Positions 52,401 to 60,469 of a DNA stretch of 64,000 bases are shown in pieces. The stretch is from Neobacillus sp. SuZ13 (GTDB lineage: Bacteria > Bacillota > Bacilli > Bacillales > Cytobacillaceae), in the NCBI RefSeq assembly GCF_030123365.1, contig NZ_CP126107.1, positions 4,239,501-4,303,500 on the forward strand, written 5' to 3'. The notes beneath the pieces were generated by a model. The model searched no databases. It had not been told where the DNA came from and was given only the letters and a program-made list of their open reading frames with translations. A program made the position numbers and the translations under genes. Numbering within the stretch: position 1 is the stretch's first letter; every line of letters starts with the position of its first letter.

Positions 52401-53564
52401 TTAATCTGAAATTTTTCCGTATTTCCCGCCGCCGCCAGCTGCTAGATTTACTTTCCCCTCTCTAGCTTTCAGGATTAGGTCGGCAATTCTTTCGGGGACG
52501 ACTTCTTTCAACCCCTCATATGGAACATCATGTAAAATCGCCATTTCACTTCCAAAATGATCGACCAGCTTCTCCAATAAGCGAGGTCCTAAGCCAGGGA
52601 TGAATTCAAGCGGGACCTGGTGAATATAGGGCGGACGATCCTCTGGCCCTTGATCAGCCGTTTTCAGTTCAAGGATTCTGTCAGCTACACCTTTAATAAT
52701 CTTGGTATTCCCACATTGGCTGCATATTTGATCGTCATCTGCTGCGGGATTTAGGCACTCTGCACAAACTGTCTTATGATATTTACCAAGCAATGGATCA
52801 AGACCATAGTTTGCGACAATTTTCCGGCCATCTTCCTTATTTAATGCTTTCTGCAACTCTAAAAATGTTGGTTCCTTCATCGCTATAACTTGATATTCTC
52901 GAGCAATTTTTGCAAGGGAATGGGCATCAGAATTCGTTACAAAGGTATAATCATGCAGCTCTTTAATTTGATCTGCCATATTCGTATCGGAACTTAATCC
53001 AAGTTCTACCGCATCAATCAAATCTGGGTCTAATACCTCAGTTAATGACTGGTTGACACCTTTCCCATATAAGCTCTTAAAGGGCGTGAATACATGCGCA
53101 GGAATGAAGATTCCACCTAACTCTTTCACCTTCCTTTGCAAAGTAAGGCCCGAAGCATAAATCCTTTGAGAGCTTAGTTGAATATTTTTCAAGTGACCAG
53201 ACAGCCATGTGGAGAACTCCCTCATAACGGAAAGATTCGGAAAGTAACTCAGTAGATGGATTGGACCATTGCATTGCTCATCGTAAATTTCTAATTCCGA
53301 ACCAGGTATTACCGTTAAATCACCAAATACTAATCCCCCGTCTGGATGCTCGATCACATCTCCACTTTCAATAAGACTTTCCATTTCGAGAATGACTTCA
53401 GGTGAATGACTATCGATGATTCCCACCATATTAAGCCCTTTCTCATGTCGTGCGTGTTCAATGATATTCGTAAACGTTAATGACTTGGCCCCAGTGATTT
53501 TTACTGGCTTCCCCGTCCAGGTCCGGCCAATATGAATATGTAAATCTACATAGTAGCGATTCAT
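52401..53564 (-). CDS. yqxK: Endonuclease Q-like PHP-domain protein (YqxK)
   Basis: 387 aa protein. The N-terminal PHP-like metallohydrolase domain starts YYVDLHIHIGRTWTG and contains IDSHSPE, GSELEIYDE, FIPAHVFTP and SDAHSLAK. A zinc finger of two CxxC pairs (CAEC and CSQC) lies at about residues 273-292. A helix-hairpin-helix-like tail has FIPGLGPRLLEKLVDHFG. This is the EndoQ architecture; archaeal and some Bacillus EndoQ proteins nick DNA 5' of uracil, hypoxanthine and abasic sites. The start overlaps the nudF stop (ATGA), so a damaged-nucleotide pool enzyme is encoded with it. Confidence 0.85.
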   Translation of the reverse strand: MNRYYVDLHIHIGRTWTGKPVKITGAKSLTFTNIIEHARHEKGLNMVGIIDSHSPEVILEMESLIESGDVIEHPDGGLVFGDLTVIPGSELEIYDEQCNGPIHLLSYFPNLSVMREFSTWLSGHLKNIQLSSQRIYASGLTLQRKVKELGGIFIPAHVFTPFKSLYGKGVNQSLTEVLDPDLIDAVELGLSSDTNMADQIKELHDYTFVTNSDAHSLAKIAREYQVIAMKEPTFLELQKALNKEDGRKIVANYGLDPLLGKYHKTVCAECLNPAADDDQICSQCGNTKIIKGVADRILELKTADQGPEDRPPYIHQVPLEFIPGLGPRLLEKLVDHFGSEMAILHDVPYEGLKEVVPERIADLILKAREGKVNLAAGGGGKYGKISD

Positions 53565-54115
53565 TTATTTTTCAACGCCTCTTGTAACTGTAAATACTGC
53601 ACAGCGTAAATCGTTTTGGCATCATAGATCTTTTGCTCTTCCACATATTGAACCGCTTCTTCAAGGGTTAGTTCTTCAAGATTAACAAACTCGTCTTCAT
53701 CAAGTGTGGCTGCATTTTCCTTCTTAGTCAGACCTGTTGCTACATAGACATGTACGATTTCATCGGCGAATCCTGGGGAGGTGTAGAAAGAGGTGAGCCA
53801 CTCTAAGCTCTTACACTCATAACCTGTTTCTTCTTCCAGTTCACGGCGTGCACAAAGGGCTGGTTCTTCACCCTTTTCCAGCTTTCCAGCAGGAATTTCG
53901 ACAATAGTCCGTTCCAGTGCTTTTCTGTATTGCTCCACCATAACGACCTTTTTGTCATCAGTCAGCGCTAAAATAGCGACAGCACCCGGATGCTTAACGA
54001 TCTCCCGCTTGGATTGTTTCCCGTTCGGAAGTTCAACGTCCTGTAAGTGAACACTGATTATTTTTCCAGAGAAAATCTCTTCGCTCTGGAGCGTTTTTTC
54101 TTCAAGATTGCTCAT
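53561..54115 (-). CDS. nudF: ADP-ribose pyrophosphatase (Nudix)
   Basis: 184 aa Nudix hydrolase. The Nudix box is GKLEKGEEPALCARRELEEETGYE (G-x5-E-x7-REUxEExGU). It hydrolyses ADP-ribose to AMP and ribose 5-phosphate. The start at 54115 has AGGAG 8 bases upstream. It is coupled to yqxK. Confidence 0.92.
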   Translation of the reverse strand: MSNLEEKTLQSEEIFSGKIISVHLQDVELPNGKQSKREIVKHPGAVAILALTDDKKVVMVEQYRKALERTIVEIPAGKLEKGEEPALCARRELEEETGYECKSLEWLTSFYTSPGFADEIVHVYVATGLTKKENAATLDEDEFVNLEELTLEEAVQYVEEQKIYDAKTIYAVQYLQLQEALKNK

Positions 54116-54149
54116 AAGGGTCACTCCTGTTCTATTCCAATAATCTGCT

Positions 54150-54157
54150 CATACATT
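54150..54157 (+). promoter_or_regulatory. Candidate sigma-E -10 element for mciZ
   Basis: CATACATT agrees with the sigma-E -10 consensus and lies 28 bases before the mciZ ATG. A convincing -35 is not visible. mciZ is sigma-E controlled in B. subtilis. Confidence 0.35.
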
Positions 54158-54185
54158 TTACCATACTTTAATTGGAGGGTATGAG

Positions 54186-54317
54186 ATGAAGGTGTACGTG
54201 CACGAAAAGGGAATCATTCTTGTCGGAAAAGGGTGGGAGATAGTTCAGAAACTAAAAGAATATAATAAAGATCATCTCACCGTTTCAAAATGGGTTGAAA
54301 AGGTCAATCAAAAATAA
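54186..54317 (+). CDS. mciZ: Mother-cell inhibitor of FtsZ, MciZ
   Basis: 43 aa peptide beginning MKVYVHEKGIILVGKGWEIV and continuing QKLKEYNKDHLTVSKWVEKVNQK. The KGxxLVGKxWEIxxKLKEY core and the location between nudF and yqkF match MciZ of B. subtilis (40 aa). That peptide caps FtsZ filaments in the mother cell and blocks a second division during sporulation. GGAGG lies 7 bases before the ATG. Confidence 0.88.
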   Translation: MKVYVHEKGIILVGKGWEIVQKLKEYNKDHLTVSKWVEKVNQK

Positions 54318-54380
54318 TGCCTTTCGATTGTAGTCTGTCCTTTTCTTTATTAAAATTGTAGAAAAAGGACGGGTGATTTT

Positions 54381-55292
54381 TTGAAAAAGAGAAAACTGGG
54401 AAATTCAGATTTGTATGTAACAGAATTAGGGCTTGGTTGTATGTCAATTGGAACCGAGGAGAAAACGGCACGAAAAATTATTGAGGCCGCACTTGAGGAA
54501 GGCATTAATTATTATGATACGGCTGATTTATATGATTTTGGTGAAAACGAAAGAATTGTCGGTGCAGCATTAAAGGGTATACGTGAAAATGTGATTATTG
54601 CCACCAAGGTTGGGAACCGCTGGAGCCAAGATAAGAAAGGATGGTCATGGGACCCGTCGAAGTCATATATAAAGGAAGAAGTCAAACAGAGTCTTAAACG
54701 ACTGGGCACGGACTATATCGATCTCTATCAGCTCCATGGCGGGACAATTGATGATCCTATTGAGGAAACGATTGAAGCGTTTGAAGAATTAAAATCGGAA
54801 GGCTTTATTCGCTATTACGGGATTTCATCAATTCGCCCCAATGTTATTAGGGAATATGTGAAAAAATCTAGTCTTGTTTCAGTGATGATGCAATATAGTA
54901 TCCTAGACCGCCGTCCTGAGGAAGAAGCACTTCCATTACTACAAGAGCATGGTGTAAGCATTGTAACCCGCGGCCCGCTTGCCAAAGGCCTTTTAAGTGA
55001 CAAAATGCTGGAGAAAGTAACTGATAAGGGTTATCAAGACTATAGCTTAACCGAGTTGAATGAAGTCTTGCCAATGCTGAAGGAAAAGCTAGCAGACTCT
55101 CGTTCCTTTACTGAGATCGCCCTTCAGTATAATCTCGCAAATCCTGTTGTTGCTTCTGTTGTCACCGGGGCAAGCAGTCCAGAGCAAATTAGAAGGAATG
55201 CGAAAGCAGTTAGAAGTCAACCACTTTCTGCTGCAGAAGTTTCTCTCATTAGAGAATTAACGAAAGCAAGTATCTTTAAAGAACATCGTTAA
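54381..55292 (+). CDS. yqkF: Aldo/keto reductase YqkF
   Basis: 303 aa NADPH-dependent oxidoreductase of the aldo/keto reductase family. Catalytic residues: Asp and Tyr in YYDTADLYDFGENE, Lys in VIIATKVGNRW, and His in YQLHGGTID. The C-terminal cofactor site is TGASSPEQIRRN. It uses a TTG start with a purine-rich upstream region. Physiological substrate unknown. It follows mciZ by 63 bases. Confidence 0.88.
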   Translation: MKKRKLGNSDLYVTELGLGCMSIGTEEKTARKIIEAALEEGINYYDTADLYDFGENERIVGAALKGIRENVIIATKVGNRWSQDKKGWSWDPSKSYIKEEVKQSLKRLGTDYIDLYQLHGGTIDDPIEETIEAFEELKSEGFIRYYGISSIRPNVIREYVKKSSLVSVMMQYSILDRRPEEEALPLLQEHGVSIVTRGPLAKGLLSDKMLEKVTDKGYQDYSLTELNEVLPMLKEKLADSRSFTEIALQYNLANPVVASVVTGASSPEQIRRNAKAVRSQPLSAAEVSLIRELTKASIFKEHR

Positions 55293-55317
55293 AGGAGAGC
55301 GTTTATTCGCTCTCCTT
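55292..55317 (+). terminator. Terminator of yqkF
   Basis: A perfect 10-bp stem AAGGAGAGCG / CGCTCTCCTT with a six-base loop is followed by TTTATC on the plus strand. Confidence 0.85.
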
Positions 55318-55355
55318 TTTATCATTTTTTATTTGGCTGCTGTGTTAAAACTAGT

Positions 55356-55490
55356 CTGTTGATTTCCGTTCCAGGCACTTCGCTTTCCGCGGGCGTTGCG
55401 GGGAGCCTCCTCGGCGCTTTTAGCGCCTGCGGGGTCTCCCCTGCCCCGTACTCCCGCAGGAGTCTTCGCGCCTTCCACTTCAATCAACAG
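55356..55490. repeat. Long copy of repeat family B
   Basis: About 135 bp with terminal inverted repeat CTGTTGATT ... AATCAACAG and GC-rich nested palindromes (GGCGCTTTTAGCGCC; CGGGGTCTCCCCTGCCCCG). The element starts in CTAGTCTGTTGATTTCC, as does the short copy at 55906. It separates yqkF from yqkE. An open frame through it is not a gene. Confidence 0.8.
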
Positions 55491-55526
55491 AGTGCCAAAA
55501 TCAAAATTAACCTTTAACACAGCCTT

Positions 55527-55781
55527 TTATTTAAATTCCTTCCAATTCATGCCGCTTTCATTTAATAGTTCTTCAAATGATTTGTTTTTTTCTTTTAATC
55601 TTCTTTCTTCCCGTTTTTTTTGCTCTTCTTCTTCTATTCTTTTTGCTTCTGCTGCTTTCAGCTGTTCCTGTTGATCTTTTAATTGTTTAAATAAATTGGG
55701 ATTGATCATATCGCCAAGCGTAACCGCTGAATCATCTTTTTTGGGTTTCGATTGATTTCTTTGTCTGTTTTGCTTTTTCAT
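55527..55781 (-). CDS. yqkE: YqkE family protein (DUF3886)
   Basis: 84 aa highly charged protein with a coiled-coil centre (about 35-65, rich in K/E/R) and a conserved end NESGMNWKEFK. The start at 55781 has GGAGG 7 bases upstream. The family is restricted to Bacilli; function unknown. It lies between two copies of repeat family B. Confidence 0.82.
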   Translation of the reverse strand: MKKQNRQRNQSKPKKDDSAVTLGDMINPNLFKQLKDQQEQLKAAEAKRIEEEEQKKREERRLKEKNKSFEELLNESGMNWKEFK

Positions 55782-55905
55782 CAAAACGCCTCCGTTGTCA
55801 ATATTTCATTTATATTATACCATGTCAGCAAAGCTGCCCACAGAAAAAAGCAGGCTATATTTTCTTGCAGCCTGCTCCTCTATATTATTGGCTCTTTTAA
55901 CTAGT

Positions 55906-55946
55906 CTGTTGATTTCCACTCCAGGCGGCTTCGCTCCAATCAACAG
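55906..55946. repeat. Short copy of repeat family B
   Basis: 41 bp, CTGTTGATTTCC-ACTCCAGGCGGCTTCGCTCC-AATCAACAG. It has the same ends and left flank (AACTAGT) as the long copy, with about 95 bp of the interior missing. Confidence 0.75.
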
Positions 55947-55977
55947 AATGGCTAAATCAATTGTGACCTTTTATTTA

Positions 55978-56646
55978 TTAATAAGCTTCAATTTTCACAT
56001 TTTCGTCCACTGATAGTGCGGCTTCCGTAGAGTTGACAACTTCCTCAATTGTAAATCCTTTTGCTACTTCCACCAATTTAAGACCAGTGTCCGTCACATC
56101 CATGACTGCGCGCTCGGTGATAATCCGATTGACTACCCCTTTACCTGTAAGAGGCAGCGTGCACTCTTTCAATATTTTTGATTCACCTTTTTTATTAACA
56201 TGCTCCATGATTACAATTATTTTTTGAGCACCATGAACAAGATCCATTGCACCGCCCATGCCTTTTATCATCTTTCCTGGGATCATCCAATTCGCTAAAT
56301 CGCCAGTTTCGGATACTTCCATTCCACCAAGGATCGCCAAATTGACATGGCCGCCGCGAATCATTGCAAATGATTCAGCGCTATCGAAATAGGCTGCACC
56401 ACTAATCGCTGTAACAGTCTCTTTACCAGCATTGATTAAATCGGGATCCACCTCGTCCACACTTGGATAAGGCCCGATGCCAAGAAGACCATTTTCAGAT
56501 TGCAAGACCACTTGTTTATTAGCTGACATATAATTGGCAACCAAGGTTGGCATACCAATGCCTAGGTTTACATAAAAACCATTTTCGATTTCCTTCTCTG
56601 CCCTGATTGCAATTCTCTCTCTGACAGAGACTTTTTCATTCGCCAT
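55978..56646 (-). CDS. scoB: 3-oxoacid CoA-transferase subunit B
   Basis: 222 aa beta subunit. The catalytic Glu is in LQSENGLLGIGPYP. Together with ScoA it moves CoA from succinyl-CoA to acetoacetate. Start at 56646, with GGGAG 8 bases upstream; a ten-residue longer reading is unlikely. It is 23 bases after the scoA stop. Confidence 0.92.
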   Translation of the reverse strand: MANEKVSVRERIAIRAEKEIENGFYVNLGIGMPTLVANYMSANKQVVLQSENGLLGIGPYPSVDEVDPDLINAGKETVTAISGAAYFDSAESFAMIRGGHVNLAILGGMEVSETGDLANWMIPGKMIKGMGGAMDLVHGAQKIIVIMEHVNKKGESKILKECTLPLTGKGVVNRIITERAVMDVTDTGLKLVEVAKGFTIEEVVNSTEAALSVDENVKIEAY

Positions 56647-56669
56647 TGTACTCTCTCCCTTCCCCAAAA

Positions 56670-57359
56670 CTATTTACTCACTGTCAATCTCTCAATTCGT
56701 TTTTCCTGTGTTCCTTCGATGATTGTTTGCACGTAGATACTTGGGGTATGAATAAAATTAGCATCTAATTCACCAATTTCATAAAGCGCTTCCACTTCTG
56801 CAATCGTTACTTTCCCAGCCGCCGCAATCATCGGGTTAAAATTCCGTGCCGTTTTGTGGTAAACAAGATTCCCCATTTTGTCACCCTTCCACGCCCTCAC
56901 AAGACTAAAATCGGCCGTTAGTGCCTCTTCTAGCAGGTATTCTCTTCCGTTAAAAATCTTCGTTTCTTTCCCCTCTGCAACCTTTGTTCCTACTCCAGCA
57001 GGTGTATAAAATGCTGGAATTCCAGCCCCACCTGCCCTGATTTTTTCAGCGAGTGTGCCCTGAGGCGTTAATTCTACCTCTAGTTCACCAGTTAAAACCT
57101 GTCTCTCAAACTCTTTATTTTCACCCACATAGGATCCAATCATCTTTTTGATTTGTTTATTATTTAGGAGCAATCCTAACCCCCACTCATCAATCCCACA
57201 GTTATTTGAAATGACCGTTAAATCCTTCACGCCTTTTTCTGCTAAGGCCAAAATCAGATTTTCTGGTATTCCGCACAACCCAAATCCACCAACCATCAAG
57301 GTAGCCCCATCATGAATATCAGCAACTGCCTCCTGGAAGGATGTACAAATTTTCTTCAT
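56670..57359 (-). CDS. scoA: 3-oxoacid CoA-transferase subunit A
   Basis: 229 aa alpha subunit with the signature VGGFGLCGIPENLI and the later GGAGIPAFYTPAGVGT. AAGGAGG precedes the ATG. It forms an operon with scoB, divergent from the HMG-CoA lyase gene. This makes a compact set for using acetoacetate, the lyase product. Could also be named AtoD-like; the donor acyl-CoA is inferred. Confidence 0.92.
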   Translation of the reverse strand: MKKICTSFQEAVADIHDGATLMVGGFGLCGIPENLILALAEKGVKDLTVISNNCGIDEWGLGLLLNNKQIKKMIGSYVGENKEFERQVLTGELEVELTPQGTLAEKIRAGGAGIPAFYTPAGVGTKVAEGKETKIFNGREYLLEEALTADFSLVRAWKGDKMGNLVYHKTARNFNPMIAAAGKVTIAEVEALYEIGELDANFIHTPSIYVQTIIEGTQEKRIERLTVSK

Positions 57360-57508
57360 GCTGTTTTCCCTCCTTCATCCTTTTTTCCTTTATTATTTCT
57401 AGTAAATTACGAAAAAATCCTTTTATTTTGTCAAAATTTCTATTATTCTTGCTTTTTTGAATTTAACACCACTACAATGAAAGTATGATTATCGGAGGTG
57501 GAAAATGA

Positions 57509-58411
57509 ATGCTAAATTTACCTAAAAAGGTCACGATCATCGAGGTCGGCCCTCGGGATGGACTTCAGAATGAAAAGTTATTTGTACCAACTGTTATAAA
57601 AAAACAATTTATTAGCAGATTAAGAAATGCTGGTCTTCAAGAAATGGAACTCACATCGTTTGTATCACCGAAATGGGTGCCTCAAATGAGCGATGCCGCT
57701 GAAATAGTAACTGACTGCCTTGATGCTGATGCCAGAAATATTGTTCTAGCTCCGAATCGTAGAGGGGTTGACAGGGTATACTCTACCGATTGTCAGGCTG
57801 TTGCTGTGTTTGTTGGCGTCAGCAATAGCTTTAATCTTAAAAATATTAATAAAACAACAAAAGATAGTATGACGGAACTTGTACCGATCATCTCTGAATT
57901 AAAAGAGAAGAATTATTTTGTCCGGGCCTGTATTTCTACCGCCTTTTATTGTCCTTATGAGGGAAAAATCAATGAGAGTGATACGATAAAACTTTGCCAG
58001 GAATTTGTTGACGCAGGGGTCGATGAATTAAGTGTTGCCGATACCATCGGGATGGCAGCTCCAGATGAGTGCTTTGCATTGTTTTCCCAATTGAAAAGTC
58101 TTTTTCCTCATACACTCTTAACCGCCCATTTTCATGACACACGAAAGCTTGCCCTTGCGAACATTTTTGCCTCTCTCCAGGCAGGAATCGACCGATTCGA
58201 TACCTCTGCCGGCGGGCTTGGCGGTTGTCCATTTGCACCTGGTGCTTCCGGAAATGTAGCAACAGAGGACGTAGTGTATATGCTTGAACGGATGGGGATT
58301 GATACCGGGGTTGATTTGAATAAGTTGATTGATGCGATTGAAGTCGTACGTCCTCATCTTTCCAGACAAATTGAAAGCGGATACTATCGTCTGCATGCAC
58401 AAACTGTCTAA
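57509..58411 (+). CDS. yngG: Hydroxymethylglutaryl-CoA lyase
   Basis: 300 aa TIM-barrel enzyme that splits HMG-CoA into acetyl-CoA and acetoacetate. The N-terminal metal-site motif is EVGPRDGLQNE, His ligands are in TAHFHDTRKLALAN, and the catalytic Cys is in GGLGGCPFAPGASGNVATED. CGGAGG lies upstream. In B. subtilis the orthologue belongs to the leucine degradation cluster yngEFGHIJ; here it stands with scoAB instead. Confidence 0.93.
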   Translation: MLNLPKKVTIIEVGPRDGLQNEKLFVPTVIKKQFISRLRNAGLQEMELTSFVSPKWVPQMSDAAEIVTDCLDADARNIVLAPNRRGVDRVYSTDCQAVAVFVGVSNSFNLKNINKTTKDSMTELVPIISELKEKNYFVRACISTAFYCPYEGKINESDTIKLCQEFVDAGVDELSVADTIGMAAPDECFALFSQLKSLFPHTLLTAHFHDTRKLALANIFASLQAGIDRFDTSAGGLGGCPFAPGASGNVATEDVVYMLERMGIDTGVDLNKLIDAIEVVRPHLSRQIESGYYRLHAQTV

Positions 58412-58489
58412 ATTTACTTTCTGTGAATAATCGGTCTTCTACTAATGCATCTTATTAATTGAGACTAGCTTGAAGGGAGACTGATTATT

Positions 58490-58630
58490 TTGAGCCAAAA
58501 ACGGGATAAAGGTTCCAGTCAAAAGGGAAAAAACTATGCTGAAACTGCAGGTGGAGGACAGCGAGTGATGGCTGCTGAAGAAGTCGAAAAAGCAATCCAT
58601 CCTACAAAAAGACAAAACGCTGAGCAATAA
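58490..58630 (+). CDS. Small hydrophilic protein of unknown function
   Basis: 46 aa protein from a TTG start: MSQKRDKGSSQKGKNYAETA, then GGGQRVMAAEEVEKAIHPTK and RQNAEQ. It is rich in Lys, Gln, Gly and Ala, without hydrophobic segment or cysteine. AAGGGAG lies 10 bases upstream and a strong terminator follows. The composition recalls small spore proteins, but I do not recognise the family. Confidence 0.6.
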   Translation: MSQKRDKGSSQKGKNYAETAGGGQRVMAAEEVEKAIHPTKRQNAEQ

Positions 58631-58650
58631 ATTATTTTGTCAACTCAGGA

Positions 58651-58674
58651 AGCCGCTCGTTGGTGCCAGCGGCT
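58651..58674 (+). terminator. Terminator of the 46-aa gene
   Basis: A perfect 7-bp stem AGCCGCT / AGCGGCT with a ten-base loop is followed by TTTTCT on the plus strand. Confidence 0.75.
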
Positions 58675-58763
58675 TTTTCTATGCTAAAATTAAAATTGTT
58701 AATTTATGGGCGCTTGGGCTTATTTTTTCATACCTTATATAAAAAACACGGGAGGTGCCATTG

Positions 58764-59684
58764 GTGAAGAAGACACTCCGAACTTTGTTTGCCTTGTTGT
58801 TATTCTGGTTATCTCTTGGTTTGTATTTTACAAACCGCCTTATGTATATGAAAAAGAAGGATGAGGATTTAATTTTAAGACGGGAAAAAGAGGCTGGCAG
58901 ATATAATCCTGAGGAATTTGAATCCTTGCCGAAGCGGGAAATAGATATTTCTTCCCCTTTCGGTTATATGATTAAAGCTCTACTCGTTGAACCGCATCAG
59001 ACGAATCGTTATATCATTATTTCTCATGGTGTAACCGAAACGAAAATTAATTCGATTAAATACGCTAATCTGTTTCTAGCGCGGGGGTTTAATACATTAA
59101 TTTATGACCATCGCCGCCACGGGGAATCCGGGGGCAAAACCACTAGCTTTGGTCATTATGAAAAATTCGATTTAAAAACTGTCGTCGATTGGCTCAAAAA
59201 AGAAAAAGGACCTCAGCTTGAACTGGGGATTCACGGGGAATCGATGGGGGCCGCTACCATGCTTCTCTATGCTGGGCTTCTTGAGGACGGTGCTGATTTT
59301 TATATTGCTGATTGTCCATTTTCGGATTTTAAGGAGCAGCTTTCCTATCTCATTAAAAGGGACTTTAAGCTAGTCCCTAGCCTTTTATTGCCGCTTGGTG
59401 ATGCTCTTTTACGTCTGCGGGATAAATATTCGATTCGAAATGTATCACCGATTTCGGTCATTGAAAATATCAAACATCCAATTTTGTTTATTCATAGCCA
59501 AAAGGATGATTTTATTCTTCCGACCATGACAAAGGATTTGTTTGAACATAAAAAAGGGCCTAAAATGCTCTACTTAGCGGCTAATGGCCGCCACGCTCAG
59601 TCCTTTAACGAAAACCGGGCTGATTATGAACGGGTAATTGATGAATTTTTACAAAAGTATGTTGATCATGCCTTACCAAGCTAA
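58764..59684 (+). CDS. Alpha/beta-hydrolase with N-terminal membrane anchor
   Basis: 306 aa protein: membrane anchor (about 5-24), then an alpha/beta hydrolase fold with HGVTETK (oxyanion), DHRRHGESGG, the nucleophile elbow GIHGESMGA (Ser in GESMG), and a C-terminal Asp/His pair (SQKDDFILP and NGRHAQSF). The substrate is unknown. Start taken as GTG 58764, with GGGAGG 8 bases upstream; TTG at 58761 is an alternative. Confidence 0.8.
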   Translation: MKKTLRTLFALLLFWLSLGLYFTNRLMYMKKKDEDLILRREKEAGRYNPEEFESLPKREIDISSPFGYMIKALLVEPHQTNRYIIISHGVTETKINSIKYANLFLARGFNTLIYDHRRHGESGGKTTSFGHYEKFDLKTVVDWLKKEKGPQLELGIHGESMGAATMLLYAGLLEDGADFYIADCPFSDFKEQLSYLIKRDFKLVPSLLLPLGDALLRLRDKYSIRNVSPISVIENIKHPILFIHSQKDDFILPTMTKDLFEHKKGPKMLYLAANGRHAQSFNENRADYERVIDEFLQKYVDHALPS

Positions 59685-59716
59685 AAACAGACTGTCCAAA
59701 ATGGATCAGTCTGTTT
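59685..59716. terminator. Bidirectional terminator between the hydrolase and yqkB genes
   Basis: A 10-bp stem AAACAGACTG / CAGTCTGTTT with a 12-base loop is T-rich on both sides and lies between convergent genes. Confidence 0.8.
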
Positions 59717-60038
59717 TTTCTTTGATTAGTAAACTCATATGGCCATTAAGAATTTGCTGTGGACTCTTTAGTTGAAAGCAATTGGCCGCATTAGAAAAAT
59801 CAATTTTCATTTGCTCATCCAAAAAAACTGTTTTTGATTTTTCCACATAAACTGTTCGATCATTTGTCTCAATCGCAATATCATCTGAATCTAGATTCGG
59901 GACAAACCACAATGCCACTACCCCATTAACCGCACAACCACAGCCTTCGGTATCGTATTTTAGCTTTAAGTAGCCTTCTCGACCATTAACTCTTTGATTT
60001 ATTTTTTCTACTGCCGCTTCTGTTATATTGATCTCCAC
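59706..60038 (-). CDS. yqkB: HesB/IscA-like iron-sulfur biogenesis protein YqkB
   Basis: 110 aa FeS-biosynthesis-fold protein with a GTG start (GGGGAG 8 bases upstream). The conserved cysteines are reduced: GCGC near residue 38 and a Cys in NAANCFQLKS near the C-terminus, rather than the full C...CxC of IscA. YqkB occupies the same neighbourhood in B. subtilis. A role in iron-sulfur cluster assembly or trafficking is by family only. Confidence 0.75.
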   Translation of the reverse strand: MEINITEAAVEKINQRVNGREGYLKLKYDTEGCGCAVNGVVALWFVPNLDSDDIAIETNDRTVYVEKSKTVFLDEQMKIDFSNAANCFQLKSPQQILNGHMSLLIKEKTD

Positions 60039-60116
60039 GTTGATTACTCCCCTCTGTTTAGCATATGGTGATTGTACCACATGTTACGTGAGGTTGATTT
60101 AACTTTGCTCATGGAT

Positions 60117-60452
60117 TTAAGTCTCCGTCATCCGGATGTCAGCAATGGCATCTATCGGAATCCGGTGCACCTCTTCAAAGCGGTCCAGTACATGAAGCCG
60201 TTGGGTCAGTTCGTCCCAGTAATGGATTTTGCCAATCACGATTTCATAGTTCCGATTTCGGTAATGGGTAATTGTTACGTACTGATTATATTCAATCGCT
60301 TCGGACAAAATCTCATTCATCAATTCCAGCTGCTGTTCATCCATCTCTCGTTTCTGTTCATACCGATCTTCCTTCACCCAATCCCTGAGTAATTTCACAT
60401 GCTCAGGAAGCATCATCGATGTCCATTTGATCCTTCCGCGATCACGAATCAT
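60117..60452 (-). CDS. yqjX: YolD-like protein (YqjX)
   Basis: 111 aa YolD-family protein, opening with IRDRGRIKWTSMMLPEHVKLLRDW. These proteins are encoded beside Y-family polymerases in Bacilli and are thought to be UmuD-like partners or regulators. It starts 17 bases after the polymerase gene, in one SOS operon. Confidence 0.88.
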   Translation of the reverse strand: MIRDRGRIKWTSMMLPEHVKLLRDWVKEDRYEQKREMDEQQLELMNEILSEAIEYNQYVTITHYRNRNYEIVIGKIHYWDELTQRLHVLDRFEEVHRIPIDAIADIRMTET

Positions 60453-60469
60453 ACACTTCTCCTTCTTTC

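Noticed and set aside
55329..55520. 63-codon minus-strand and 92-codon plus-strand open frames near yqkE
   Set aside because: Both run through the GC-rich family B repeat; the long frames result from its composition.
57969..58400. 143-codon minus-strand frame opposite the HMG-CoA lyase gene
   Set aside because: Antisense shadow of a clearly conserved coding sequence, with low-complexity composition and no start signals.
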